A stretch of 64,000 bases of DNA from Damh-18 sp964390945 (GCA_964390945.1 CAYMIV010000003.1:1-64000); one strand, 5' to 3'. Shown: positions 7,357 through 16,269, counted from the first letter of the stretch. The notes: a model not told the origin generated them from the sequence alone. Numbers and translations are program-made.

Positions 7357-7581
7357 TCATTTTATTTCGCTGAGGTAAGAAGATTTTCCGTCAACGCAGA
7401 TTACCCTTACACTGTCGGGTGCTTCGACCCAATCGATAATTGGCACGTGATTCGTTTCGATTCGACTGATGTTTTCCCAGGCACCACAGAACTTCGCTGC
7501 CTTCGACAGCATGTCTCTGTGGACAGTGTCGCCACAACCGGCAAGGATGAGGAGTGGAAGAATCCACAGAATCTTTTTCAT
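7357..7581 (-). CDS. Small putative lipoprotein
   Basis: The 74-residue product has a lipoprotein signal peptide (MKKILWILPLLILAGCG) with a lipobox LAGC and acylated Cys16 predicted. The mature part is under 60 residues and matches no family I know. Its end, VRVICVDGKSSYLSEIK, resembles the end of the upstream membrane protein (YIAVCKDGAHITYPIVK). It has a strong SD site (AAGGAG) before ATG 7581, and a hairpin terminator follows. Likely an envelope protein of unknown role. Confidence 0.75.
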   Translation of the reverse strand: MKKILWILPLLILAGCGDTVHRDMLSKAAKFCGAWENISRIETNHVPIIDWVEAPDSVRVICVDGKSSYLSEIK

Positions 7582-7613
7582 CGACTTCTCCTTTTTGAGC
7601 TTTTCCGTAAGTG

Positions 7614-7874
7614 CTACTTTACAATTGGATAGGTGATGTGCGCACCGTCCTTGCAGACGGCGATGTAATCATTGTTGTAGAGAGTCGTGCGGTAAATACG
7701 CAGTTCCTTCACGCCGCTGTGATGACCGGCACAGTCTCGCGAAGCGCGCTCAATGGATGAGTCGCTTACCACAAGCGGGAAGAGGTGGAGCGAGGCGAGT
7801 ACGCAAATCGCACCGACGACGAAGTACAGAAAAACATGTCCCCATCCGGGGTACTGTTTTTCATTCGGAAGCAT
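7614..7874 (-). CDS. Small membrane-anchored unknown protein
   Basis: Starts at ATG 7874 (MLPNEKQYPGWGH...), chosen because AAGGAG lies 6-7 nt upstream; the frame is open further upstream without such a site. The 86 residues hold one hydrophobic segment (VFLYFVVGAICVLASLHLFPLVV, about 11-33). An outer domain ends in AVCKDG...YPIVK, similar to the C-terminus of the lipoprotein encoded 32 nt downstream. The pair may be related envelope proteins. No known family. Confidence 0.7.
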   Translation of the reverse strand: MLPNEKQYPGWGHVFLYFVVGAICVLASLHLFPLVVSDSSIERASRDCAGHHSGVKELRIYRTTLYNNDYIAVCKDGAHITYPIVK

Positions 7875-8027
7875 GACGTTCTCCTTGTGAAAGTACGAAC
7901 AAAAAACCATAAGAACCATACCACACAACCCGCAAAACGCAAGGTTATGACCAATTCTGCTCCGAAACCAAAAGAGCGCCGTAACAGTTGCATATTTTGA
8001 GCATTTCTTGTATTATCTCGGGCACTT

Positions 8028-8372
8028 ATGGCAAAGAAGGCAACCACAGCAAAAAGCACCGAATTCGCGGTCATTGAGACCGGTGGAAAGCAGTATATGG
8101 TTTCCGTCGGCGACATTGTCGAAGTAGAACTTCTTGGTGATTTGAAAGAGGGTGACAAAGTAACCTTCGACAAGGTTGTTATGGTGGACAACGGCACGGA
8201 TACGACGATTGGCGCCCCCTACATCAAGGGTGCAAAGGTTACCGCCACCTATGAGGGCCTCAAGAAGGGAAAGAAAATCAGTATTGTCCGCTACAAGGCA
8301 AAAAGCAATCGTGATCGCAAACTTGGACATCGTCAGAAATACGCAAAAGTGAAGATTGAGGCCGTCAAATAA
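8028..8372 (+). CDS. 50S ribosomal protein L21
   Basis: A 114-residue L21. The EFAVIETGGKQYMV start, the central VMVDNGTDTTIGAPYIKGAKV segment and the RYKAKSNRDRKLGHRQKY motif are typical. An extra Lys/Ala/Thr stretch precedes the core. L21 binds 23S rRNA. The usual partner gene rpmA (L27) is not adjacent but lies at 16270-16551. A TATTAT box 11 nt before the ATG leaves only a few bases of leader. A strong terminator follows. Confidence 0.97.
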   Translation: MAKKATTAKSTEFAVIETGGKQYMVSVGDIVEVELLGDLKEGDKVTFDKVVMVDNGTDTTIGAPYIKGAKVTATYEGLKKGKKISIVRYKAKSNRDRKLGHRQKYAKVKIEAVK

Positions 8373-8384
8373 CTTTAAAATTCA

Positions 8385-8414
8385 AAAACCCCGCGAAATG
8401 TATCGCGGGGTTTT
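8385..8414. terminator. Bidirectional terminator after the L21 gene
   Basis: AAAACCCCGCGA and TCGCGGGGTTTT form a perfect 12-bp stem with T runs on both strands, between convergent L21 and the 8436 gene. Confidence 0.92.
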
Positions 8415-8435
8415 GCGTGGCGCAACGTGGTTTTG

Positions 8436-8606
8436 CTACGCAGCGCGCGTTCCTGCCCCGTAGAAATACTGCAGGAATGCCATGCGCTCGTCTTCGTCGG
8501 CAACGATCTCTCTGGCACGCTTTTCAGCAACATCGCCAAACATACCGAGTTCCTGGAGGTATTCCAGTACGTCTTGGAAGAAATCCCGTTCGGTGAAGTT
8601 TTCCAC
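8436..8606 (-). CDS. Very small acidic unknown protein (56 residues)
   Basis: GTG 8606 is the preferred start because AAAGGAG sits 6-7 nt upstream. The product is acidic and helical (ENFTERDFFQDVLEYLQELGMF, then AEKRAREIVADEDERMAFLQYF). It resembles short helical proteins seen in reduced genomes but matches no named family. Its terminator is the shared hairpin at 8385-8414. The SD-type start groups it with the other orphan genes of the window. Confidence 0.6.
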   Translation of the reverse strand: MENFTERDFFQDVLEYLQELGMFGDVAEKRAREIVADEDERMAFLQYFYGAGTRAA

Positions 8607-8703
8607 GATATACTCCTTTCGAAAAAAGTGCAACGTATAGACCGCTATCTATAACTCTCTAACAAGAATACAAGTTTCTTCAAGGGTGTGCAAACGATTT
8701 TAA

Positions 8704-9318
8704 TCAATGTCTGTTGCGAAAAGCATTCGTGATTGTTTCCGGGTCGGCATACTCAAGTTCCGAACCAGTTGAAAGACCTCGTCCGAGCTCTGAAATGGTA
8801 ATGGAATATTCTTTGGCAATATCCCGGAGCAGCGATTCGACATAGCGAGCGGTATTTTCACCATCTGGATTCACCGAAAATGCAATGATTATTTCTGATA
8901 AACCAGCTTTTGCGCGTTCCTCAACAATGAACTTAAGTGCTCCTCCGCGAAGTCTTTTTATGTGTTCTGTGTTGAGGAGAGGAACGGTCCCGCCGAGCAC
9001 GAAGTAGTACCCGTCGTACGTCTTAGACCGCTCTATGGTGTCGAGGTCTGATTCGCGCTCCACAATCATAAGTTTTGAAGCATCCCGCTCCGCGCTGCTA
9101 CAGAGCGGGCAGCGTTTTGTTCCATTTCCATTTACAAAAAAGCGAAAACACGAATCACATTCGGTGACGTGGCCCTTGATGTTCGAAATGAGTTCGGCGA
9201 GTTTTGCGACCGAGTGTGAATCTTCGGTGAGGAGATGATACGCGAAACGGCGCGCCTGACGTGAGCCAATACCGGGGAAGCGTTCAAACTGCTTAATGAG
9301 CTCATCAAGAATTGTCAT
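8704..9318 (-). CDS. Recombination protein RecR
   Basis: A 204-residue RecR with the N-terminal HhH segment (FERFPGIGSRQARRFAYHLL), a Cys4 zinc finger (C54, C57, C70, C73) and a Toprim domain (LMIVERESDLDTIERSKTYDGYYFVLGG). RecR works with RecF/RecO to load RecA at gaps. It starts 9 nt after dnaB ends, so the two are co-transcribed. Confidence 0.97.
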   Translation of the reverse strand: MTILDELIKQFERFPGIGSRQARRFAYHLLTEDSHSVAKLAELISNIKGHVTECDSCFRFFVNGNGTKRCPLCSSAERDASKLMIVERESDLDTIERSKTYDGYYFVLGGTVPLLNTEHIKRLRGGALKFIVEERAKAGLSEIIIAFSVNPDGENTARYVESLLRDIAKEYSITISELGRGLSTGSELEYADPETITNAFRNRH

Positions 9319-9327
9319 TTTGGCGCA

Positions 9328-10728
9328 TTAGAAATCATCTTGGCCGCCGCCGTCGTTCCCATGGCGAGTGTCGAGATTAAGAAAGCGGACATGCTTGTCG
9401 TCAAAGTAGAGCTCGGCATACCCAACCGGACCGTTGCGATGTTTTTCAACGAGAATCTCGGCGATATTCGGGCGGTCGGATTCCTTATTAATCTTGTCGT
9501 CGCGGTGAATGAACATAACAACATCGGCATCTTGTTCTATTGAGCCGGAATCGCGGAGGTCGGAAAGACGAGGTTTGCCGCCCCGCTGTTCAACGGCTCG
9601 GGAAAGTTGAGAGAGCGCCACGACGGGAACATTGAGTTCGCGCGCGAGAATTTTGAGTGAACGTGAAATCTCGGTGACTTGCTGTACCATGGAGTCACTC
9701 GCGCGAGTCGCCGTCGGGCTCATGAGTTGAAGGTAGTCGACAATGAGAAGGTCGAGTCCGTGTTCGTTTTTGAGGCGGCGTGCCGAAGAGCGCATCTTGA
9801 GGATGTTGTTGCCGGGTTGGTCGTCAATGTGAATAGGGGCCTCTGCGAGGCGCGCCATCGCGGCTTGCACCGCTTCAAATTCATGATCGCTCGAAAGTTT
9901 TCCCGTTCGAAGTTTCCATGAATCGACCCCGGCTTCCGCGGCGAGCATGCGGTCAACGAGTTGCTGGTCGCTCATTTCAAGTGAAAAAATGCCAACGGAT
10001 GCGCCGCCGATAAGTGCCGCATTACGCGCAATGTCGAGCGCAAATGTCGTCTTACCCATTGAGGGACGCGCAGCAATAATGACCAAATCTGATTTCTGGA
10101 GTCCGGCAAGAAGATTGTCGAGCGCATTAAATCCTGTCGGTATGCCGCGCTTTGAATCTTGCGATGAATTCAATGTCTCAAACCTGTCCCACGCTTCCGT
10201 GAGCGAGCTGCCTATCGGGGTGAATTTCTGGGTTGTAGGCGCATTCGTGACCTGGTAGATTTTTTTCTCCGCTGAATCCATTGCTTCTTCAACATTTTCC
10301 GGGTCAGAATATCCTAATTCCGCAATTTCGTCGGCTGCACTGATGAGCCCGCGAAGGATTGATTTGTTTTGCACCAGTTCTGCATAGTAGAGTGCGTTCG
10401 ACGCCGCAGGAACCGTTTCGACGAGTTCGGTGATATAACTCGCTCCGCCGGTGCGCTCGAGAAGTCCGCGGTCCTTGAGTTTTGTCGTAATCGAAAGAAT
10501 ATCAATCGGATCACCCTTCATAAAGGTATCGAGAATGGCACGGAATATCTCTCGGTGTTTTTCTGCGTAGAAAGATTCAGGGTACACCGTAACTGAAACA
10601 TCGTGCATCGCTTCCGGTTTCAACATGATTGCGCCGAGAAGTGCGCGTTCGGCATCAAGGTTTTGAGGCGGGGTGCGCAAGAGACGACTCTTGGTTCCTG
10701 TTTGTGTTGAGATTGCTCCGTCCGGCAT
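9328..10728 (-). CDS. Replicative DNA helicase DnaB
   Basis: A 466-residue hexameric helicase. The N-terminal domain begins with PPQNLDAERALLGAIML. The RecA-like motor has Walker A ARPSMGKTTFAL, Walker B LLIVDYLQLM and the C-terminal QDADVVMFIHRDD motif. Full length for the family, with no intein. Its promoter at 10738-10746 predicts a nearly leaderless mRNA that also carries recR. Confidence 0.97.
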   Translation of the reverse strand: MPDGAISTQTGTKSRLLRTPPQNLDAERALLGAIMLKPEAMHDVSVTVYPESFYAEKHREIFRAILDTFMKGDPIDILSITTKLKDRGLLERTGGASYITELVETVPAASNALYYAELVQNKSILRGLISAADEIAELGYSDPENVEEAMDSAEKKIYQVTNAPTTQKFTPIGSSLTEAWDRFETLNSSQDSKRGIPTGFNALDNLLAGLQKSDLVIIAARPSMGKTTFALDIARNAALIGGASVGIFSLEMSDQQLVDRMLAAEAGVDSWKLRTGKLSSDHEFEAVQAAMARLAEAPIHIDDQPGNNILKMRSSARRLKNEHGLDLLIVDYLQLMSPTATRASDSMVQQVTEISRSLKILARELNVPVVALSQLSRAVEQRGGKPRLSDLRDSGSIEQDADVVMFIHRDDKINKESDRPNIAEILVEKHRNGPVGYAELYFDDKHVRFLNLDTRHGNDGGGQDDF

Positions 10729-10737
10729 GGTGCGACA

Positions 10738-10746
10738 ATTGTATCA
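10738..10746 (-). promoter_or_regulatory. Extended -10 (TGaTACAAT) of dnaB
   Basis: Ends 9 nt before ATG 10728; predicted leader of 2-3 nt. Confidence 0.65.
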
Positions 10747-10815
10747 CGGAGGGGAGATTTACCTCAAAACTGTGGAAAGGGAGGATAGAGAGGGGATAAA
10801 AGACCAAAAGCAAAA

Positions 10816-10882
10816 ACCAAGACTAAAACAGACCTTAGACCAATGACTGGGCAAAAAAATAAAAACTAACCAAGACTAAAAC
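10816..10882. repeat. 14-bp direct repeat in the cysS-dnaB spacer
   Basis: ACCAAGACTAAAAC occurs at 10816-10829 and 10869-10882 in an A-rich, G-poor spacer (about 10800-10895). No gene or promoter is visible in this stretch. Confidence 0.5.
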
Positions 10883-10897
10883 CAGAAACAATTACCC

Positions 10898-12352
10898 TTA
10901 ATTTTTGGTCACGCGGGGGCCATTCGGAGTGTCTTCGAGTGAGTAACCTTTGAAATTGATTGCTTCGCGAAACCTGTCCGCCTCTTCCCAATTGCGCGCT
11001 ACGCGCGCCGCCTCGCGCGCGTCAAGCAAGCTTTGAATTTCTTCAGGGACTTCTTCAGGTGCAACAATGCCGAGTTCACGAATGACATCATCAAGCGGGT
11101 CACAAAGCCCGATGCCGAGCACGTGGTCGAAGTCTTTGAGCGTTGCAACCTTGTTTTCAGGTGGCACATCCTTATCTTTGATGAGTTCCCAAACAATAGA
11201 TACTGCCTTAGGCGTATCAAGGTCATCGGTCACTGCTCGTATGAATTTCTCCTGATACCGCTTTTCGACTGAACCGACTTTGTTTTTATAGTCCTCATAC
11301 ACATACCGCTTAAGACGAAAAAGCGCTTGTTTCGCACTGGTAAGCGCTTCAAATGTAAAATTCATCGGTGAGCGGTAGTGGCCGGTGAGAAGCCAGTAAC
11401 GGTATGCTGCAGGGCTAAAACCTCGCGTTTCAAGTTGTGAGAGACCTATCGTGTTTCCAATGGATTTCGATATCTTTTGATCATCTAATCTGATGAATGC
11501 GTTGTGCATCCAAATCTGTACATACGGTCTACCAGTTGCCGCCTCAGCCTGTGCCATTTCTCCATTGTGGTGTGTTGCAATATGGTCGATGCCACCCGTG
11601 TGGATGTCAATCTGTTTTCCAAGGGACGCAAAGACCATTGCGGTACACTCAATGTGCCAACCAGGGAAACCTTTACCCCAGGCGCTGTCCCATCCAAGGA
11701 GACCTTTTTTCCAAAGTGCAAAGTCCGCAGGGTGGTGCTTTTCAGGGTTTACATCGACGCGTGCTCCACTTTTAAGTTTTTCGATGTCGATATTGCCGAG
11801 TTTGCCATAAGTGGGAAACTTTGAAATATCAAAATAAATACCGTCAGAGGTTTCGTAGGTGTAGCCCTTTGATTCGAGAGTCTTGATGAGCGCAATTTGC
11901 TCCTGTACGTATTCGCTCGCTCGCGTATACGTTGTTGCGTGCACGACATTGAGCGCCTCAAGGTCATCCATAAAAGCTTCAATAAATCCGTCAGAAATAT
12001 CATGCATCGCCTGAAGTGTGGGCGGTTTCTTGGCGCGTTTTAGGGCGATCATCATTTTGTCTTCTCCTTCGTCGGCATCAGAGGTAAGGTGTCCAAAGTC
12101 GGTTAGATTGATAGTGTGTTTCACTGCATATCCTGCATAGGTGAGTGTCCTCTTTAAAATATCTGAAAATACATATGAGCGAAGATTACCAATATGCACA
12201 TAGTCATACACGGTAGGACCGCAGGAGTATATCGTCACGCAATCAGCTCGAAGCGGCGTGAATAATTCTTTTTTCCCTGAAAGGGTGTTGTACAGTGTCA
12301 CGGGATGCTTTGCCGACGCCGGTTTTGATTTGAAAAAAGAAAACGGGAACAT
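10898..12352 (-). CDS. Cysteinyl-tRNA synthetase
   Basis: From ATG 12352 the protein has 484 residues. C44 in SCGPTVYD and the HIGN motif (53-56) begin the class I active site. C236 in HIECTAM and H260-H261 mark zinc-site regions, and KISKS is at 293-297. The frame is open further upstream, but the extended -10 at 12360-12368 ends 7 nt before ATG 12352, which fixes the start. The order of domains and length fit bacterial CysRS with a normal C-terminal helical domain. Confidence 0.96.
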   Translation of the reverse strand: MFPFSFFKSKPASAKHPVTLYNTLSGKKELFTPLRADCVTIYSCGPTVYDYVHIGNLRSYVFSDILKRTLTYAGYAVKHTINLTDFGHLTSDADEGEDKMMIALKRAKKPPTLQAMHDISDGFIEAFMDDLEALNVVHATTYTRASEYVQEQIALIKTLESKGYTYETSDGIYFDISKFPTYGKLGNIDIEKLKSGARVDVNPEKHHPADFALWKKGLLGWDSAWGKGFPGWHIECTAMVFASLGKQIDIHTGGIDHIATHHNGEMAQAEAATGRPYVQIWMHNAFIRLDDQKISKSIGNTIGLSQLETRGFSPAAYRYWLLTGHYRSPMNFTFEALTSAKQALFRLKRYVYEDYKNKVGSVEKRYQEKFIRAVTDDLDTPKAVSIVWELIKDKDVPPENKVATLKDFDHVLGIGLCDPLDDVIRELGIVAPEEVPEEIQSLLDAREAARVARNWEEADRFREAINFKGYSLEDTPNGPRVTKN

Positions 12353-12359
12353 AGTGAGT

Positions 12360-12368
12360 AGTCTAGCA
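12360..12368 (-). promoter_or_regulatory. Extended -10 (TGcTAGACT), leaderless start of cysS
   Basis: Lies 7 nt before ATG 12352. Confidence 0.65.
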
Positions 12369-12544
12369 AAAACGCCCGCAAATGCGAAACATTTGGGAGA
12401 CAGCATTCTTCGTATTTCAAAGTCGGGAGGCAGAGTGGGGCGTCGGCGCAAATCATTGTACGAAGCAATGCTGGCCTTCTTTTTCATTAGGAATAGAAAA
12501 AAGACAGGGCAGAAGTCATTGTCGCTACGCTTCTTATTTTTGGG

Positions 12545-13456
12545 TCACATCCAGCGTCTGTACTTGAAAAAAGCGAAGAAACAAAGGGCGGCGGTAACCA
12601 TAATACCGACGATAATCCAAAAATCGCCCGGATCGCCGATAATCGGTGTAGATACCGTATTCATGCCGAAGGTTGATGTGAAGAGAGAGAGTGGAAAGGT
12701 CACGAACGCCATAATGGTCAGTATTTTCATCACCTCATTCTGCTTGGTGGTGAGAAGCGCAAAATTTGTTTCCCGAAGGTCACCGAGCGTTTCAAAAAGC
12801 GTGGTCAATCTGCGAACGAGGTATTCGTAACGATCTTCAAGACCTTGCATTTCTTCCACGATGCTGTGAGAAAAAAGTTTTTCAAAATGTTTTCGGGTAT
12901 CGATTAACACGTCTGCATGCGCACGGAGGATGTGGCGGAAAGTAATCATTCGTTTGCTTATTTTAGATAATTCAAAAATAATTTCCTTTTCTCGGTCGAG
13001 CGCAATTTGTCCCTCCACCTCGTTGAGTTTCGATTCGAGATAATCGAGTTTTGAACCCATTACCCCGTACAGTTCATTCATGAGAGCGATAAAAAGATGT
13101 GCACCGCTTAACGCAGTCTTTGATTTCTGAAGTGTCGTGAAAACCTCAAATTGTTTTTTGAAGCGATCGGTTGCTTCCATGTCCTCATACTGCACGGTGA
13201 TGAGCGCATGTTTTGCAACAATGAATTTTATTTCATGGGGACCTTGCATATCGGTACGCTTCACAATAGGAAAATCAAGCGTAATTTTAATCGCATGATC
13301 AACCTGGATCGATTCGTTCTGCGGTACGGGCATACCGAGATCATCGAGGAGGGCGGGGGAGATGTCATATTCTGCCATGACCTCCTGAACCTCGTTCGTC
13401 GTGGGATTTTTGAGGCACACCCACGTCAGTTTTCCTTGCGTATATCGTTCAACCAT
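12545..13456 (-). CDS. CorA-family magnesium/cobalt transporter
   Basis: The 303-residue protein has a long soluble N-terminal alpha/beta and helical domain. Two membrane segments lie at the C-terminus (about 245-265 and 275-296). The signature GMN motif is at residues 264-266 at the end of TM1. This is the CorA layout: a pentameric channel for Mg2+ uptake. The YERC-like TM1-TM2 loop is replaced by TVSTPIIGDPGDF. A leaderless promoter precedes ATG 13456. Confidence 0.92.
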   Translation of the reverse strand: MVERYTQGKLTWVCLKNPTTNEVQEVMAEYDISPALLDDLGMPVPQNESIQVDHAIKITLDFPIVKRTDMQGPHEIKFIVAKHALITVQYEDMEATDRFKKQFEVFTTLQKSKTALSGAHLFIALMNELYGVMGSKLDYLESKLNEVEGQIALDREKEIIFELSKISKRMITFRHILRAHADVLIDTRKHFEKLFSHSIVEEMQGLEDRYEYLVRRLTTLFETLGDLRETNFALLTTKQNEVMKILTIMAFVTFPLSLFTSTFGMNTVSTPIIGDPGDFWIIVGIMVTAALCFFAFFKYRRWM

Positions 13457-13462
13457 GTGTAA

Positions 13463-13471
13463 ATTCTATCA
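13463..13471 (-). promoter_or_regulatory. Extended -10 (TGaTAGAAT), leaderless start of the CorA-like gene
   Basis: Ends 6 nt before ATG 13456. Confidence 0.65.
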
Positions 13472-13516
13472 CGTTTATCAAATCCCCGCGGACATTTTTG
13501 TGTAAAGAATAGAGTG

Positions 13517-13525
13517 TGCGATAAT
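13517..13525 (+). promoter_or_regulatory. Extended -10 (TGcGATAAT) of the S41 protease gene
   Basis: Lies 15 nt before ATG 13541, giving an approximately 9-nt leader with no SD site. It argues against the GTG at 13514, which overlaps it. Confidence 0.5.
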
Positions 13526-13540
13526 CAAGCAACATCACCC

Positions 13541-14842
13541 ATGAGTACTGACGACCATCGAGTAATAAAAGTTCCGTCCGACACCCCCCTTGAAACACAG
13601 GCAGAGCAGGATGCGATTTCGCAGTCATCCGCTTTTTCACTCCTCGGAATCGGTCTTACCGCACTTCTTGCGACTGCGACGTTCTTTTCCGGCCTGTATA
13701 TCGGATCGGGAAGGCACTTTCAGGCAAATATAGGTTCGCTCTTTGAGGAACATCAGGCCACCGTCGATTCGAATGCAAACCTCACGCAGTTCTGGGAAGT
13801 GTGGAATCTTCTCGAAGAAAAATTTGCCCCCTCTACGACCACTGAACCAATTACCGCAGAAGATCGCATCTATGGAGCGATTGGCGGTCTTGTTTCGTCG
13901 TATGGCGACCCCTATACGATATTCATGCCGCCGCAACAGGCTGAACTTTTTGAGGCTGATATTTCAGGAAATTTTAGTGGTGTCGGCATGGAGGTTGGCA
14001 TCCGCGAGGAATTAATTACCGTTATTTCGCCGCTTCCCGGATCACCTGCCGAAAAAGCGGGAATATTGGCGGGAGATATTTTGGTGAAGATTGATGACAC
14101 CTCCACCGAACACATGAGCGTCGATGAGGCGGTACGTCTCATTCGCGGAGAGGAGGGAACGGAAGTCAGGCTTACGGTGCTTCGTGACGGAACCGATGAA
14201 CTCATCAATATTTCCATCATACGCGATAACATCACAATCCCGACAAGTAAAATTGAGGTCAAGGGCGATGCGTTCATCATTACGCTCTATAGTTTCAACG
14301 CACTCGCTGAGTCGGAAATGCAAAACGCGCTTCGCGCATACGTGGAGAGCGGAAAGCGCACATTGGTCCTCGATCTTAGAGGGAATCCCGGCGGGTATCT
14401 TCAGGGTGCCGTAGGTATTGCGAGTTATTTCATCCCGCTCGGGAAGGTGGTCATCCGTGAAAATTTTGGAGAACAAGAGGAGGAGCACGTGTACCGAAGT
14501 TATGGAAGAACCCTCGGCAGGTTTGCGCCGGAAAAAATGGTGGTGCTCATCGACGGCGGTTCTGCATCTGCTTCAGAAATTCTCGCTGGTGCGCTCAAGG
14601 AACACGGTGTTGCAACTCTTATTGGGGAAACCACGTTTGGAAAGGGCTCAGTACAAGAACTCATTGAACTTTCTGACGGATCGTCGCTCAAAGTCACCAT
14701 TGCCCGATGGCTGACCCCGAATGGCGTTTCAATTTCAGAAGGGGGACTCGCACCCGATATTGAGGTCGCGCGCACCCCCGAGGACCGACTTGCGGGAAAT
14801 GACCCGCAACTCGATGCGGCAATTGAATTTCTAAGCCATTAA
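13541..14842 (+). CDS. S41 family C-terminal processing protease (CtpA/Prc type)
   Basis: The 433-residue protein has a membrane anchor at about residues 33-55, a PDZ domain (about 140-225) that recognises substrate C-termini, and an S41 catalytic domain. The Ser/Lys dyad is predicted as S343 in GGSASASE and K368 in TTFGKGSVQ, 25 residues apart as in known Prc/CtpB enzymes. It should act at the outer face of the membrane, trimming or degrading envelope proteins. Start ATG 13541 is chosen over the upstream GTG because of the promoter position. Confidence 0.94.
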   Translation: MSTDDHRVIKVPSDTPLETQAEQDAISQSSAFSLLGIGLTALLATATFFSGLYIGSGRHFQANIGSLFEEHQATVDSNANLTQFWEVWNLLEEKFAPSTTTEPITAEDRIYGAIGGLVSSYGDPYTIFMPPQQAELFEADISGNFSGVGMEVGIREELITVISPLPGSPAEKAGILAGDILVKIDDTSTEHMSVDEAVRLIRGEEGTEVRLTVLRDGTDELINISIIRDNITIPTSKIEVKGDAFIITLYSFNALAESEMQNALRAYVESGKRTLVLDLRGNPGGYLQGAVGIASYFIPLGKVVIRENFGEQEEEHVYRSYGRTLGRFAPEKMVVLIDGGSASASEILAGALKEHGVATLIGETTFGKGSVQELIELSDGSSLKVTIARWLTPNGVSISEGGLAPDIEVARTPEDRLAGNDPQLDAAIEFLSH

Positions 14843-14933
14843 TTCAAGGAAAGTTTGTACGCGTTGAAGAAATGGGTATGTTTCTGATATGATTGCGTGC
14901 GCATTTAGCAATTCGTTTTAATCAGCGAAACCC

Positions 14934-15053
14934 ATGAACTATGTGAGTGGTAGTGATGATAAAACAAAAAAGGCGGAAAATACACCGGAGTTGATTATGG
15001 GCGTAATTGGAGAAAGGCCGTTAGTCGGCTGTATCTCGCTGGGGGAAGTATGA
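14934..15053 (+). CDS. Possible 39-residue leader ORF coupled to the L9 gene
   Basis: ATG 14934 opens a 39-codon frame (MNYVSGSDDKTKKAEN..., ending CISLGEV). Its TGA (15051-15053) overlaps the L9 start as ATGA. A TGaTATGAT box at about 14884-14892 would give an approximately 35-nt leader. There is no clear SD site and no known family. Its stop/start overlap with rplI suggests translational coupling or a regulatory leader peptide, but chance is possible. Confidence 0.4.
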   Translation: MNYVSGSDDKTKKAENTPELIMGVIGERPLVGCISLGEV

Positions 15054-15490
15054 AAGTCATTCTCCTCAAGGATGTTGCTCGTCTCGGGAGACGCGGCGAA
15101 ATGAAGGAGGTGCCTTCCGGCCATGCACAGAACTTTCTTTTTCCAAGAAAACTGGCGCAACCAGCAACACCGGAAAACATGAAGCGCGCCGCTGAACATG
15201 TGTCAAAACGCGAAGAAATGTCGCATGCTTCAGAAGAGTCATTTGCACAGGCACTTGTAAGACTTTCAGGAATGCAGGTTGAAATGAGCGTCACGGCAAA
15301 CGAGCAGGGCCACTTGTTTAGGGGGGTAAAGGTGGAAGATATTGTACGCACCCTTCAAGAACAGGGAATTTTCATTCCGCATGAAGCAATTATTCTCCCG
15401 CACCCCATAAAGGTGCTCGGTGTCCACGAGGTGAAACTTGTTATGGGAAACAAGGAGGGTATACTCATGCTCTCACTTATCAAAAATTAA
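15050..15490 (+). CDS. 50S ribosomal protein L9
   Basis: A 146-residue L9 with the N-terminal rRNA-binding domain (MKVILLKDVARLGRRGEMKEV, NFLFPRKLA), a central helix and the C-terminal domain. It follows a possible coupled leader ORF and is followed 4 nt later by the cyclophilin gene, probably on the same mRNA. Confidence 0.96.
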   Translation: MKVILLKDVARLGRRGEMKEVPSGHAQNFLFPRKLAQPATPENMKRAAEHVSKREEMSHASEESFAQALVRLSGMQVEMSVTANEQGHLFRGVKVEDIVRTLQEQGIFIPHEAIILPHPIKVLGVHEVKLVMGNKEGILMLSLIKN

Positions 15491-15494
15491 ATGT

Positions 15495-16196
15495 ATGGCA
15501 AATTACAAACATATAATTGTCGCAATCGCCACATCGGCACTCATACTCGGACTTATTGCGTGGTGGATTGATTCAAGAGCAACACCAGCTGCCGAAACAC
15601 TCCTCGAAAACGCGGAAACACTTGACGGACCGCTCACACCCGAAGAAATAGCCGTTAGCAAACCAGCAATAACAAATTCTATGAATCGAATCGCACTATT
15701 TAACACCAACAAAGGAGATATTAAAATCGAACTCTTCGAGGACCAGATGCCGATTACAACCGGTAACTTTATAAAACTCGCCGAAGAAAAATACTATGAC
15801 GGAACCAAGTTCCATCGTGTCATAGACGGGTTTATGATTCAGGGAGGCGATCCGAATTCAAAGAGCAGTGACGTCTCGACCTATGGACGCGGAGGCCCAG
15901 GCTACACCATTCAAGACGAGTTTGTTCCCGGAGAACTCCTCACCAATAGGCGTGGCACCATTGCTATGGCGAATACCGGTCAGCCGAATTCGGGTGGCAG
16001 TCAATTCTTCATCAATACCGTCGATAACACCCAGCTCGATTTTGACAAACCTCCATTTACTTCACGCCATCCCGTTTTTGGTCGCGTCACAGAAGGTATG
16101 GATGTCGTTGATGCGATTAGCACAACAGCGACTGGCGCCGGAGATGTTCCGACTGAACCCGTCATCATAAACTCGGTTACCATTCTCGCTCAATAA
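15495..16196 (+). CDS. Membrane-anchored cyclophilin-type peptidyl-prolyl isomerase
   Basis: The 233-residue protein starts at ATG 15495 (MANYKHIIVAIATSALILGLIAWWIDS), with one N-terminal membrane segment. The cyclophilin core then shows FHRVIDGFMIQGGDP, MANTGQPNSGGSQFFI and HPVFGRVTEGMDVV. The catalytic Arg is in FHRV. It is expected outside the membrane as a folding catalyst. The start codon lies 4 nt after the L9 stop. A strong terminator follows at 16226-16258. Confidence 0.95.
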   Translation: MANYKHIIVAIATSALILGLIAWWIDSRATPAAETLLENAETLDGPLTPEEIAVSKPAITNSMNRIALFNTNKGDIKIELFEDQMPITTGNFIKLAEEKYYDGTKFHRVIDGFMIQGGDPNSKSSDVSTYGRGGPGYTIQDEFVPGELLTNRRGTIAMANTGQPNSGGSQFFINTVDNTQLDFDKPPFTSRHPVFGRVTEGMDVVDAISTTATGAGDVPTEPVIINSVTILAQ

Positions 16197-16225
16197 ATAA
16201 ATCGAGCGAAAGATACCGACCAAAC

Positions 16226-16258
16226 AAAATCGCACGGGCCAGTGACCCGTGCGATTTT
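16226..16258. terminator. Bidirectional terminator between cyclophilin and L27 genes
   Basis: A 13-bp perfect stem, AAAATCGCACGGG with CCCGTGCGATTTT, loop CCAGTGA; T runs on both strands. Confidence 0.92.
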
Positions 16259-16269
16259 CAAAACGCATT

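Noticed and set aside
12258..12830. A 190-codon plus-strand ORF across the cysS/CorA spacer
   Set aside because: It overlaps the 5' part of cysS and the 3' part of the CorA-like gene antisense, with no motif or start signal.
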